Of a stretch of DNA of 64,000 nt, positions 1-8,940 are shown piece after piece. The translations under genes were made by a program, and so were the position numbers. The notes below the pieces were generated by a model. That model was given only the letters and a program-made list of their open reading frames with translations. It was not told where the DNA came from and made no database searches. The DNA is taken from the NCBI RefSeq assembly GCF_902729425.1, contig NZ_CACVCH010000051.1, forward strand, positions 17,437 to 81,436, read 5' to 3'. The DNA comes from Magnetospirillum sp. SS-4 (lineage in GTDB: Bacteria; Pseudomonadota; Alphaproteobacteria; Rhodospirillales; Magnetospirillaceae). Numbering within the stretch: the first letter of the stretch is position 1; every line of letters starts with the position of its first letter.

Positions 1-2169
1 GATGCCGGTCACCACGATGCCGAACGGCTCGACCGCCTGGGGCAGGACGGGGCTGGGCAGGGGCGGGAAGGATTGCCCGCCCAGTCCGGCGGCATGATGC
101 AGGCGCCCCCCCTTGACCGAGACGAAGCTGGGGCAGAACCCCTTGACGCAGCTGAAGTCCTTATTGCACGACGACTGGTCGATGGCGCGCTTGCGGCCCC
201 ATTCCGTCTCCACCGGCACCACGGCGACGCAATTGGACTGGACGCCGCAATCGCCGCAGCCCTCGCACACCCGCTCGTTGATGACGATGCGCTCGGGCGG
301 GTCGGGCATCAGGCCGCGCTTTCTGCGGCGGCGCTTCTCGGCGGCGCAGGTCTGGTCGTAGATCAGCACCGAGACGCCGGTCACCTCGCGCAGTTCGCGC
401 TGAAGGGCGTCGAGCCCGTCGCGATGATGAAAGCTGGTTCCGGGCGGAAAGCCGGCATCGGTCGGATACTTGCCGGGGTCGTCGCTGACCACGGCGATGC
501 GGGCGACACCCTCGGCGCGGACCTGGGCGGCCATGGCGGCGACGCTGAAGGCGGATTCGGCCGGCTGGCCGCCGGTCATGGCGACGGCGTCGTTATAAAG
601 GATCTTGTAGGTGACGTTGACCTTGGCGGCGATGGCGGCGCGGATGGCCAGCGAGCCGGAATGGGTATAGGTGCCGTCGCCCAGATTCTGGAACATGTGG
701 CGACGGCTGGTGAACGGCGCTTGGCCGATCCAGGTGGCGCCCTCGCCGCCCATGTGGGTATAGGTCAGGGTGTCGCGGTCCATCCAGGTGGCCATGAAGT
801 GGCAACCGATACCGGCCATGGCGTGGCTGCCCTCGGGAACGTTGGTCGAGGTGTTGTGCGGGCAGCCGGCGCAGAAATAGGGAATGCGGTTGAAGCCCTG
901 GGGCACCGCCGCCAGTTGGCGATCCTTGGCGTCCAGCCAGTCCAGCCGCTTCTTGATGGTGAGCGAGGTGTAGAATCGGCCGATACGCGCCGCGATGACA
1001 CGGGCGATCCGGGCGGGGGTCAGCTCGGCGGTCGCGGGCAGCATCCAGGCGCCGGCCTCGTCGAGTTTGCCGACGACGCGGGGACGCACGTCTTCCCGCC
1101 AATTGTAGAGCTGGGCCTTCAGTTGCTCCTCGATGACCGGGCGCTTTTCCTCGACCACCAGGATCTCCTCCAGACCCTCGGCGAAGGCGCGGATGCCGTC
1201 CTGCTCCAGCGGCCAGCTCATGCCCACCTTGTAGAGGCGGATGCCGATCTCGGCGGCGTGGCGCAGATCGATGCCCAGATCGGCCAGGGCCTGCAACACG
1301 TCCAGATACGACTTGCCGGTGGTGCAGATGCCGAAGCGCGGTTCGGGCGAATCGATCACCACCCGGTCGATGCGGTTGGCCCGAGCGAAGGCCAGCGCCG
1401 CCGGGATGCGGTGGCGCATCAGCAATTCTTCCTGTTCCAGGAATCGATGCGGCCAGCGGATGGACAGGCCGCCTTCCGGCAAGGTGAAATCCTCCGGCGT
1501 GACGAAGCTCTGGCGCCACGGGTCGATTTCCACCGAGGCCGAACTTTCCACTGTCTCGGAAATGGCCTTCATGCCCACCCACAGGCCCGAATAGCGCGAC
1601 AACGCCCAGCCGAACAGGCCGAAATCCAGCAATTCCTGAACACCGGCCGGGTTGAGCACCGGCATCTGCGCCGCCATGAAGACGTGCTCGCTCTGATGGG
1701 CCAGGGTGGACGACTTGGCGCCGTGGTCGTCGCCGGCCAGCACCAGCACGCCGCCATGGCGGGCGCTGCCGGCCGAATTGCCGTGCTTGAACACATCGAC
1801 GGCCTGATCGACGCCCGGTCCCTTGCCGTACCACATGGCGAAGATTCCATCGCGCTCGGCGCCGGGAAACAGCCCGATCTGCTGGCTGCCCCAGATCGCG
1901 GTGGCGGCCAGATTCTCGTTCAGACCGGGCTGGAAGCGGATGTGGTGGCGGGCAAGATGCGGCTCGGCCCGCCACAATTCCCGATCCAGCCCGCCCAGCG
2001 GAGAACCGCGATAGCCCGAGACGAAGCCGGCGGTATTCAATCCGGCGGCCTGATCACGCAACCGCTGCAACATGGGAAGCCGCACCAGCGCCTGGATGCC
2101 GGACAGGAACACCCGGCCCCGGTCCTGAAGATACTTGTCGTCGAGCGAGATGGTGGTGGAGACGGTCAT
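1..2169 (-). CDS. Indolepyruvate:ferredoxin oxidoreductase, fused form (3' end outside window)
   Basis: The frame starts MTVSTTISLDDKYL at 2169 and runs open off the left edge, showing 723 codons of a family whose fused members are about 1,150 residues. A TPP-domain motif CAGCPHN begins near residue 433. A ferredoxin-like cysteine set (VCEGCGDC from about residue 635, then SCNKDFSC and GFCPSF) follows. The family oxidatively decarboxylates indolepyruvate and other arylpyruvates to arylacetyl-CoA and reduces ferredoxin in the cytoplasm. The missing C-terminus should hold the IorB-like gamma domain. It is divergent from the epimerase gene. A second, split version (iorA/iorB) lies at 28.8-31.3 kb, so the strain carries two enzymes of this class. 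The substrate is inferred from family only. Confidence 0.93.
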   Translation of the reverse strand, partial: MTVSTTISLDDKYLQDRGRVFLSGIQALVRLPMLQRLRDQAAGLNTAGFVSGYRGSPLGGLDRELWRAEPHLARHHIRFQPGLNENLAATAIWGSQQIGLFPGAERDGIFAMWYGKGPGVDQAVDVFKHGNSAGSARHGGVLVLAGDDHGAKSSTLAHQSEHVFMAAQMPVLNPAGVQELLDFGLFGWALSRYSGLWVGMKAISETVESSASVEIDPWRQSFVTPEDFTLPEGGLSIRWPHRFLEQEELLMRHRIPAALAFARANRIDRVVIDSPEPRFGICTTGKSYLDVLQALADLGIDLRHAAEIGIRLYKVGMSWPLEQDGIRAFAEGLEEILVVEEKRPVIEEQLKAQLYNWREDVRPRVVGKLDEAGAWMLPATAELTPARIARVIAARIGRFYTSLTIKKRLDWLDAKDRQLAAVPQGFNRIPYFCAGCPHNTSTNVPEGSHAMAGIGCHFMATWMDRDTLTYTHMGGEGATWIGQAPFTSRRHMFQNLGDGTYTHSGSLAIRAAIAAKVNVTYKILYNDAVAMTGGQPAESAFSVAAMAAQVRAEGVARIAVVSDDPGKYPTDAGFPPGTSFHHRDGLDALQRELREVTGVSVLIYDQTCAAEKRRRRKRGLMPDPPERIVINERVCEGCGDCGVQSNCVAVVPVETEWGRKRAIDQSSCNKDFSCVKGFCPSFVSVKGGRLHHAAGLGGQSFPPLPSPVLPQAVEPFGIVVTGI

Positions 2170-2368
2170 GGCGGAGCCTCTCTCTTTCCCCATCATACAA
2201 GTGGTGACGCCGGCGTTCACGCAAAGATGGCCGGGTGAAATAGCAACGAATGCTTGCCGGGGCGGGCGCGGCGGCAAGGAAATTGCCGAATCATGACGAA
2301 AGACGGGGGATGATTTCCAGGACGGTTCAAGTTATATGGAAGCGGCTTGGAACAAGGGGTTCTCGCGC

Positions 2369-3352
2369 ATGACCGTTCTCGTTACCGGTGCCGCCGGCTT
2401 CATCGGCTTCCACACCTGCCTGCGCCTGCTGGCGCGTGGCGAGACCGTGGTCGGAATCGACAACCTGAACCCCTATTACGACGTGGCGCTGAAGGAATTG
2501 CGGTTGTCGCATCTGGGGCGGAATCCGGGATTCGCCTTCGTCAACGCCGACATTGCCGACCGCGAGGCCATGGCCCAGGTCGCGCGCGCCCACCCCGGGA
2601 TCACCGATTACATCAACCTGGCGGCCCAGGCCGGGGTGCGCCATTCGCTGAGCGCGCCGTTCGACTACACCCACTCCAACATCCAGGGACACCTGACGAT
2701 GCTGGAGATGGCCCGCCATTCGGACAAGTGCCGCCATTTCGTCTACGCCAGTTCGTCCTCGGTCTACGGCGCCAACACCAAGCTGCCGTTCTCGGTGGAG
2801 GACCGGGTCGACACTCCCATCTCGCTCTATGCCGCCACCAAGCGGGCCGGCGAACTGATGAGCCATTCCTACAGCCACCTGTTCCGAATCCCGACCACCG
2901 GCCTGCGCTTCTTCACCGTCTACGGCCCGTGGGGCCGGCCCGACATGGCCGCCTACCTGTTCGCCAAGGCCATCATCGCCGGCGAGCCGATCCGGGTGTT
3001 CAACAACGGCGACATGCGCCGCGACTTCACCTTCATCGACGACATCGTCTCGGGCGTGATCGGCGTGCTGGACAACCCGCCGGTCGACGACGGCGTCAAG
3101 CCGCCCTGCCACCTCTACAATATCGGCAACAACAAGTCGGAACAGCTGATGGATTTCATCGGCCTGATCGAGGAATCGCTGGGCCGCAAGGCGGTCTACG
3201 CCTTCGAACCCATGCAGGCCGGCGACGTCAAGGAGACCGCCGCCGACATTTCCGCCATCCAGCGCGACGTCGGCTTCGCGCCGACCACGCCGATCAGCAT
3301 CGGCGTCCCCGCCTTCATCCGCTGGTTCAAGGAATACCACGGCCTCGGTTGA
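2369..3352 (+). CDS. NAD-dependent epimerase, UDP-glucuronate 4-epimerase-like
   Basis: A 327-residue extended short-chain dehydrogenase/reductase. The N-terminus carries the Rossmann motif GAAGFIG, and the catalytic YxxxK appears as YAATK in the middle of the protein, after SSSVYG. The phrase NLNPYYDVALKELRL and the length fit UDP-glucuronate 4-epimerases, which make UDP-galacturonate for surface polysaccharide. The ATG at 2369 is preferred over an in-frame ATG 33 bases upstream because an AAGGGG ribosome-binding site lies just before it and the Rossmann strand begins there. The gene stands alone, with no other polysaccharide gene beside it, so the exact nucleotide sugar is not certain. Confidence 0.88.
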   Translation: MTVLVTGAAGFIGFHTCLRLLARGETVVGIDNLNPYYDVALKELRLSHLGRNPGFAFVNADIADREAMAQVARAHPGITDYINLAAQAGVRHSLSAPFDYTHSNIQGHLTMLEMARHSDKCRHFVYASSSSVYGANTKLPFSVEDRVDTPISLYAATKRAGELMSHSYSHLFRIPTTGLRFFTVYGPWGRPDMAAYLFAKAIIAGEPIRVFNNGDMRRDFTFIDDIVSGVIGVLDNPPVDDGVKPPCHLYNIGNNKSEQLMDFIGLIEESLGRKAVYAFEPMQAGDVKETAADISAIQRDVGFAPTTPISIGVPAFIRWFKEYHGLG

Positions 3353-3465
3353 CGCCTTCGACCAGCCCCCCATATGGATAAGGGAGTCCTCAAAAACCTG
3401 TATTGAGGGAAATTGAATTCAGGTTATCATAATCATCTTAAGCATGACCGTCGAGGGAGGCTGGG

Positions 3466-4947
3466 ATGGCGGGATTGTCGACAAGTATCTGGCTACGTCT
3501 GGCCCAGTCCATCGGATTGATGGGCGAGGACGGACGGACGGCCAGACCCTCCGCCCCCGGCAGTGGAAAAGCTCCCGCCGCCGTCAGGCCGTCCCACGCC
3601 ATCGAGAGCACCGCCACCAGACTTCAGGAAATGCTTGAGGCCGATCCCGGCCTGAAGGCCCGGCTGCACATCGTCTCGCTGGCGGAATTCCGCGATTCGG
3701 TGGGCGACAAGTGGCCGCGTTTGGCCACCAAGGTCGGCATCATCGTCGAACAGGTGATCCGCCGCCATGTCGGCCAAGGCAATCCGTTCTGCCAGGAAGG
3801 CGACGACAGCTGGATTCTGGCATTTCCCACCCTTTCCAACGAGGAGGCCCGCCGCCGCACTCAGATCATCGTCGAGGATCTGGGGCGCCATCTGTTCGGC
3901 GAGAAGACCGGGGCCGGCGACAGGCCGCTGGCGGTCGCGGCCGAGGTCGCGGTGGCCGACGTGGTGTCCGAGGACGGCGAACTGAACTCGGCCCATGTGC
4001 GCAGCGCGGTGGACGACCGGCGGACGGGCGGCGCACGCAACACCGTATCGGACAGCGACAATCTGTGGCGGCCCATCGAACGGCCGGAACAGGCCAGGAA
4101 GAAAGAGGAAGCGGCCTGGGAGGTGATGGAACCGGCCAATCCCAGGAAGACTCCGGCGTTCGACCCCGGCATGGCGCCTTCCATGCCGGCGGGCGCCCGG
4201 CTGTCGCTGGTATGGCGGCCCACCTGGGTGGCGGCGGGCGAGGCGATTTCCGCCTACAGCGCCCGCGTGGTGCGCATCGATCATGAAGGGGCCGAACCCA
4301 TCGAGGGATGCCGCGCCTATCCCCCCGATGATCCGAAATCGGCCCTGACCCTGGACCGCTTCATCGTCTCCAACGCGGTGCGCGATATCGTCGCCGCCAG
4401 CCGCAGCGGCAATCCCGAGGTCGAGCAATCGTCGATCATCATCCCGCTCAGCTGGTCGTCGCTGTCGTCGGAACAGCGGGGATCGGTGATCATTCCATTC
4501 TCCGAACTGACCCAGCAGACCCGCAACAGCCGCCTGATCATCGAAATCTTCAACATCCCCGACGGAACGTCGACCCCGGAGCTGGAGGCGGTGGTGAGCT
4601 ATCTGCGCTCGCTCTGCCGCGAGGTGCTGGTGCGGACCCGCATCTCGGCCAAGCTCAGTTCGCTGGCGGCCGAGATCGGCGTCTCCATGGTCGGACTCGA
4701 TCTGTCGGAACTGCGGCCGGAAGAAAAGATGGACGACGAGAATCTGCTGGCCGCCATGGAGCGGATTCACGAAGCCACCACCAGGGACGGCATCGGCTGC
4801 TATCTGTGGAGCGCGCGGCGGCGGCGGGTGATCGGCGGACTGGTCCAGAGCGGCTTCGAGATGGTCAACGGCCCCGGCCTGATGAAGGATATCGGCCGGC
4901 CGGCCATCGTGGTGCCGGCGCCGCGCGCCCGTTTCGTCGCGGCATAG
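3466..4947 (+). CDS. Hypothetical protein, possibly a degenerate GGDEF/EAL-type protein
   Basis: A 493-residue soluble protein with GGGAGG just upstream of its ATG. I do not recognise it as a named family. Residues of about 65-145 (LATKVGIIVEQVIRRH, then DDSWILAFP, then RRRTQIIVEDL) have the helix-strand rhythm of a GGDEF fold but no GG[DE]EF motif. The C-terminal half (LCREVLVRTRISAKL, VSMVGLDLSEL, GFEMVNGPGLM) faintly resembles the late strands of an EAL barrel but lacks the EAL catalytic residues. If the likeness is real, it would be an enzymatically dead relative acting as a binding or scaffold protein. No signal peptide or membrane segment is visible. Confidence 0.7.
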   Translation: MAGLSTSIWLRLAQSIGLMGEDGRTARPSAPGSGKAPAAVRPSHAIESTATRLQEMLEADPGLKARLHIVSLAEFRDSVGDKWPRLATKVGIIVEQVIRRHVGQGNPFCQEGDDSWILAFPTLSNEEARRRTQIIVEDLGRHLFGEKTGAGDRPLAVAAEVAVADVVSEDGELNSAHVRSAVDDRRTGGARNTVSDSDNLWRPIERPEQARKKEEAAWEVMEPANPRKTPAFDPGMAPSMPAGARLSLVWRPTWVAAGEAISAYSARVVRIDHEGAEPIEGCRAYPPDDPKSALTLDRFIVSNAVRDIVAASRSGNPEVEQSSIIIPLSWSSLSSEQRGSVIIPFSELTQQTRNSRLIIEIFNIPDGTSTPELEAVVSYLRSLCREVLVRTRISAKLSSLAAEIGVSMVGLDLSELRPEEKMDDENLLAAMERIHEATTRDGIGCYLWSARRRRVIGGLVQSGFEMVNGPGLMKDIGRPAIVVPAPRARFVAA

Positions 4948-4959
4948 CCTCTCTTCCCC

Positions 4960-5577
4960 CTACCCCACGATGAATTCCACCTGGTCGCCGGCCGCCAGCA
5001 GCGCCGGCGGTTGCCGGGTCTGGTCGAACAGGACGACCCCGGCCGTTCCCAGCAGGTGCCAGCCGCCGGGGCTTTCCCACGGATAGATGGCGGTCATGTC
5101 GTCGGCGATGGCGACCGATCCGGCCGGAACCCGCAGACGCGGCTCGGCCCGGCGGGGAATGCGCAGGCGGGAGTCCAACCCGCCCAGATAGGCGAATCCC
5201 GGCATGAATCCCAGCATCAGCACGCTATAGCGCGTTCCGCCATGCAAGGCGATGACCTCATCGACCGACAATCCGGCGGCGGCGGCGACGGCGCCCAGGT
5301 CGGGGCCGTCATAACGCACCGCTATCCGCCACAGCCGCCCTGCGGCCGGCTCGGCGCCACCGACGCCGCTCGCTCGCTCGCGGACCGCCGCCTCGACCGC
5401 GTCACGGCTGGCGCGGGCGGGATCGAAGCAGACCAGCAGCGACGACAGTCCCGGCACCGTCTCGATCAGACCCGGCACCGGCGGACCATGGCGGAGCGCG
5501 ACACGCAATGCCGCAACCGCGGCATTATCGTCCAGTTCGATACTGAAGGCGGTATCGCCCACATCCCTGACGCGCAT
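4960..5577 (-). CDS. pxpB: 5-oxoprolinase subunit PxpB / KipI-like protein
   Basis: A 205-residue KipI/allophanate-hydrolase-subunit-1 domain protein. It opens MRVRDVGDTAFSIEL and carries the family's GFMPGFAYLGGLD and RIPRR..PR..VPAGSVAIA segments and a closing SPGGWHLLG stretch. In the complete enzyme, PxpB works with PxpA and PxpC to cleave 5-oxoproline to glutamate using ATP. The ATG at 5577 has GGAGG eight bases upstream; an in-frame GTG at 5592 overlaps that site and is rejected. No pxpC or pxpA is adjacent: the left neighbour is an unrelated convergent gene, and 24 bases upstream lies the GIY-YIG gene. It is probably the last gene of the catabolic operon transcript. Confidence 0.85.
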   Translation of the reverse strand: MRVRDVGDTAFSIELDDNAAVAALRVALRHGPPVPGLIETVPGLSSLLVCFDPARASRDAVEAAVRERASGVGGAEPAAGRLWRIAVRYDGPDLGAVAAAAGLSVDEVIALHGGTRYSVLMLGFMPGFAYLGGLDSRLRIPRRAEPRLRVPAGSVAIADDMTAIYPWESPGGWHLLGTAGVVLFDQTRQPPALLAAGDQVEFIVG

Positions 5578-5601
5578 GCTTCCATCCTCCACCGGACGGC
5601 A

Positions 5602-5841
5602 TCATACCTTCAAGGCGGCCTTGAGGCGGCGATCCTTTTTGATCGCCGCCTCGCGCCGCAGCGCGTCGCCATGGGTCATCGGCCCCTCCACGAGCACCAG
5701 ACGCCACGGACCGCGCCCGCGGGTGAACTTCGCCCCGGTTCCGGCATTGTGCCGCCGCAGGCGATCCTCGACGTCCAGCGCTATGCCGGTATAGGCGATG
5801 CCGCCGGCATTGAGCAGGACATAGACGTGCCAGCCGGTCAA
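5602..5841 (-). CDS. Small GIY-YIG domain protein
   Basis: About 79 residues beginning (TTG)TGWHVYVLL. The GIY-YIG signature appears as YVLL...AYTGIALD, followed by DRLRRHN, the G.KFTRGRGPW segment and EAAIKKDRRLK, as in UPF0213/YhbQ-like small nucleases. The TTG start overlaps the TGA of the upstream ligase gene in a TTGA junction, and no ATG or GTG lies nearby, so coupled translation is inferred. The frame is open for far longer upstream, but that portion is antiphase to the ligase and has no family content. Small proteins of this type are structure-specific endonucleases of poorly known role. Confidence 0.8.
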   Translation of the reverse strand: MTGWHVYVLLNAGGIAYTGIALDVEDRLRRHNAGTGAKFTRGRGPWRLVLVEGPMTHGDALRREAAIKKDRRLKAALKV

Positions 5842-7493
5842 AGCGTCCTGAGGCGGAAGCGCTGGATCTTGCCGGTCTGGGTCTTGGGCAGGACCTCCAG
5901 GAACTGGATGTCGCGGGGATATTTGTAGGGCGCGATGGCGGCCTTGACGAAGTTCTGAATCTCCTCGGCCAGGACCTCGCTGGCCTGGGACGGATTGTTC
6001 AAGACGATGCAGGCGCGCACGATATTGCCGCGCGCCTCGTCGGGCACGCCGACCACCGCGCATTCGAATACCTTGGGATGCTCCAGGATCACCCGTTCCA
6101 CCTCCTGGGCCGAGATGTTGTAGCCCGACGAGATGATCATGTCGTCGGAACGGTCGACGTACCAGAACCAACCGTCCTCGTCCTCCTCCATGATATCGCC
6201 GGTGACGTTCCAGCCATTCCTGACGAAGGCGGCCTGGCGCGCCTCGTCGTCGAGATAGCGGCAGCCGGTCGGCCCCCGCACCGCCAGCCGGCCGCGATGG
6301 CCGGGCGGCAGCGGATTGTCGTCCTCGTCCAGGATGCAGGCGGAATAGCCCGGCACCGGCCGGCCGGTGGCGCCTTCCTTGGGAATGCCCGGCGGCTGGG
6401 CGATGAAGTGGGTCAGCATCTCGGTCATGCCGATGCCGTTGACCAGCTTCACCCCGGTGACCCGCAGCCAGTCGTCGTACAGCTTCTGGCGCAGATGCTC
6501 GCCGGCCGAGGAACACTTGCGCAAGGACGAGATGTCGTAGCGCTCGATGATCTGAAGCATGGCGTGGAAGGCGGTGGGAACGGCGTAGAGGCTGGTGCAG
6601 CGGTAGCGCTGAATCGCCCCCAGGATCAGTTCCGGCGTCGGCTTGGCCACCAGCACCGCCGTGGCGCGGTAACGCAGCGGATAGGTGAGGAATGCCGCCA
6701 GCCCGTAGGTGAAGGCGAAGGACGGCGAGCCGACGATGATTTCGTCGGGTTCGACGGTGTAGCTTTGCGGCCAGCAATCGCACACCGCCAGGACATCGCG
6801 GTGGAAATGCATGGCGCCCTTGGGATTGCCGGTGGTGCCCGAGGTAAACGTGATCACCGCCACGTCGTCGGCCGCCGTGTCCACATTGACGAACCCGGCC
6901 GCCTTGGCGTCGGCACGGTGGTCAAGGTCGGCGTCGCCATCGCCGAGCGCGGTGAAATAGGCCACATGCTCCAACTCCGGAACCTGGGCGCGGGTCAATT
7001 CCATCTCCTCGGCCAGGGAGGACTCGCACAGGGCGATCCTGATGCGGGCCTTCTCGACCAGATAGCTCAGTTCCTTGGCGCGCAGCAGCGACATGCTCAT
7101 GACGCAGATGCCGCCGGCCTTCAGCACCGCCAGCCAGCAGGCCGCCACCATGGGGGTGTTGCCCGAGCGCATCAGCACCCGGTTGCCGGGCTTCAGGCCG
7201 TAATCCTCGACCAGCACGCGGGCGATGCGCTCGGCGCGATCCAGCAGATGGGCGTAGCTCCAGGTGCCGTCGCCCTCGCCACCGGTGTGGAAATGGAATG
7301 CGGGCTTGGCGCCGAAGCCGTCGGCGACGGCGGAATCGATCAGCGACGCGGCGGCGTTGATACGGTCGGGATAGTCCCGCAGATGCGGGGCCGAATAATC
7401 GAATACCGGCCACAGATCGGGAGACGGCAGCAGATCGCGGGCAAAGGTGTCCACATGGGCACTCGGCACCCCTCCGGGCAGGTTCTGGCTCAC
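5838..7493 (-). CDS. Aryl/alicyclic carboxylate-CoA ligase, 2-aminobenzoate-CoA ligase-like
   Basis: A 551-residue member of the adenylate-forming superfamily. It has the phosphate-binding motif TFTSGTTGNPKG, the hinge region GWNVTGDI and the C-terminal catalytic lysine context PKTQTGKIQR. The stretch MSMSLLRAKELSYLV and the opening DLWPVFDY...RINAA resemble 2-aminobenzoate-CoA ligases and related benzoate-type ligases. It activates an aromatic or cyclic acid to its CoA thioester with ATP. The GTG start at 7493 (reading VSQNLPGG) overlaps the TetR stop as GTGA and has GGAGAG upstream. The true substrate cannot be read from sequence. Confidence 0.88.
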   Translation of the reverse strand: MSQNLPGGVPSAHVDTFARDLLPSPDLWPVFDYSAPHLRDYPDRINAAASLIDSAVADGFGAKPAFHFHTGGEGDGTWSYAHLLDRAERIARVLVEDYGLKPGNRVLMRSGNTPMVAACWLAVLKAGGICVMSMSLLRAKELSYLVEKARIRIALCESSLAEEMELTRAQVPELEHVAYFTALGDGDADLDHRADAKAAGFVNVDTAADDVAVITFTSGTTGNPKGAMHFHRDVLAVCDCWPQSYTVEPDEIIVGSPSFAFTYGLAAFLTYPLRYRATAVLVAKPTPELILGAIQRYRCTSLYAVPTAFHAMLQIIERYDISSLRKCSSAGEHLRQKLYDDWLRVTGVKLVNGIGMTEMLTHFIAQPPGIPKEGATGRPVPGYSACILDEDDNPLPPGHRGRLAVRGPTGCRYLDDEARQAAFVRNGWNVTGDIMEEDEDGWFWYVDRSDDMIISSGYNISAQEVERVILEHPKVFECAVVGVPDEARGNIVRACIVLNNPSQASEVLAEEIQNFVKAAIAPYKYPRDIQFLEVLPKTQTGKIQRFRLRTL

Positions 7494-8161
7494 GGCGCAC
7501 TCTCCAGCTTGCTTTGATGACGGCGGCCCTTGGGGGTCAGCAGCGCCTGGGCGAAGAAATCGAACCCCTCGCGGATATAGGATTCCAGGTCGCACAGCTC
7601 CTTCAGCCGCCAATGCTTCAACGCCCAGGAATGGGCGAAGGTGACCAGTTGATAGGTCACCAGTTCCACGTTGACGTCCCGCATCAGCCCGGCATTGACG
7701 CAATCCCTGAGGCAGGCGGCGATCATGTCGTTGGTTTCGATCTCGCAGGTCTTGATCAGTTCGCGGCGCTCGTCAGGCAGCGACTTGGTGGAGCGGTAGG
7801 CCAGCACGGTGGCCTCGCGCCGCTGGTCCACCACCCGGCAATAGGCGCCGATGGCCGCCCAGAACCTCTCCAGCGGATCGGTACGGCCCTGCAACGCCGC
7901 CGGAATCTCGCGCTTGTAGGATTCCAGCACGCTGAGCAGGACCAGCAGCAGGACGTCCTCCTTGTCGGTGACGTACTGGTAGATCAGGCCGGCGCTGACC
8001 CCGGCCTTCCTGGCCACGTCCTGAATGGTGGTGCGATAGAATCCCTGAAGGGAGAACAGTTCGGTGGCCGCCGCCACGATCTGGCCGCGCCGACGCGCCA
8101 CCAGATGCTCGTCGGTAACCTGCGACTTGACGTCATGGCCAAGGGCGGCGGGGTGCTCCAT
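7490..8161 (-). CDS. TetR-family transcriptional regulator of the CoA-thioester operon
   Basis: A 223-residue regulator. The N-terminal helix-turn-helix is TTIQDVARKAGVSAGLIYQ followed by YVTDKEDVL, and the rest is an all-helical ligand-binding domain. The ATG at 8161 shares a base with the TGA of the upstream SDR (TGATG), so translation is probably coupled. Encoded inside the operon it most likely controls, it is a good candidate to bind the paired TGAATG-N2-CATTCA palindromes at 12677-12711, with a pathway acyl-CoA as inducer. Both the target and the inducer are inferences from position and from other TetR regulators of aromatic and acyl-CoA catabolism. Confidence 0.9.
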   Translation of the reverse strand: MEHPAALGHDVKSQVTDEHLVARRRGQIVAAATELFSLQGFYRTTIQDVARKAGVSAGLIYQYVTDKEDVLLLVLLSVLESYKREIPAALQGRTDPLERFWAAIGAYCRVVDQRREATVLAYRSTKSLPDERRELIKTCEIETNDMIAACLRDCVNAGLMRDVNVELVTYQLVTFAHSWALKHWRLKELCDLESYIREGFDFFAQALLTPKGRRHQSKLESAP

Positions 8162-8940
8162 CACATGATTTCTCCGCCGGCCACGGCGATGCTCTGGCCG
8201 GTGATGGCGCTTGATCCGGGCAGGCACAGCCAGCCCACCGCCTCGGCCACCTCGGCGGGCTGGATCAGCCGCTTCTGGGGATTTGGCGCCACCAGATCGG
8301 CCAGGGCATCCTCGCGGGTGCGGCCGGTCTTGGCGACGATGTTGTCCAGCGTGGTCTCGACGATATCGGTCTCGGTATAGCCGGGACAGACGGCGTTGAC
8401 CGTCACCGGCTTGGTCGCCAGTTCCTTGGCCAGGGCGCGGGTCAGACCGATCAGGCCGTGCTTGGCGGCGCAATAGGCGGTGCAATAGGCCAGACCGGTC
8501 AGGCCAGCGGTGGAGGCGACGTTGACCACCCTGCCCCACCCCGCCGCCAACATCATCGGAACCGCCGCCTTGGCGCACAGAAAGGCGCCGGTCAGGTCGG
8601 TGCGCATGATGTCGTCCCACATGGCGAGGTCGGTCCGGGCGAACGGAGCCGCCTGGGCGATGCCGGCATTGTTGACCAGGATGGCGACGGGGCCGAACGA
8701 CCCGGCCGCCTGGGCGAAGCCGGCCTCGATGGCGGCGGCGGCGGAGACATCCATGGACACCGCCTGGACGCGGCCCAGCGCCGACAAGGTGGTGACGGCG
8801 CCCGCCAGCCGCCCGGCATCGCGGCCGGTGATGGTGACGTCGGCGCCGAGGCTCAGCAGTTGCCGGGCGATGGCGGCGCCGATGCCGCGCCCGCCGCCGG
8901 TGACCAGGGCGTGACGCCCCGCAAGCGGCTTATCGGCCAT
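8161..8940 (-). CDS. Short-chain dehydrogenase, 3-hydroxyacyl-CoA dehydrogenase type
   Basis: A 259-residue classical SDR with cofactor motif [12 protein letters not shown] in the centre, and an active site of S (NVASTAG) and YxxxK (YCAAK). It ends in the usual [12 protein letters not shown] tail. In this operon it probably oxidises a 3-hydroxyacyl-CoA after the hydratase step. The 5' end overlaps the end of the acyl-CoA dehydrogenase gene by 11 bases. A second SDR of a different subgroup lies upstream at 11119-11865, which suggests two separate hydroxyl oxidations or one ring and one chain step. Confidence 0.88.
   Translation of the reverse strand: MADKPLAGRHALVTGGGRGIGAAIARQLLSLGADVTITGRDAGRLAGAVTTLSALGRVQAVSMDVSAAAAIEAGFAQAAGSFGPVAILVNNAGIAQAAPFARTDLAMWDDIMRTDLTGAFLCAKAAVPMMLAAGWGRVVNVASTAGLTGLAYCTAYCAAKHGLIGLTRALAKELATKPVTVNAVCPGYTETDIVETTLDNIVAKTGRTREDALADLVAPNPQKRLIQPAEVAEAVGWLCLPGSSAITGQSIAVAGGEIM

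Noticed and set aside
73..2238. Long open frame on the + strand opposite the indolepyruvate oxidoreductase
   Set aside because: No family motif and strong His/Asp/Gly bias typical of an antisense frame in a high-GC gene; the minus frame has clear TPP and Fe-S motifs.
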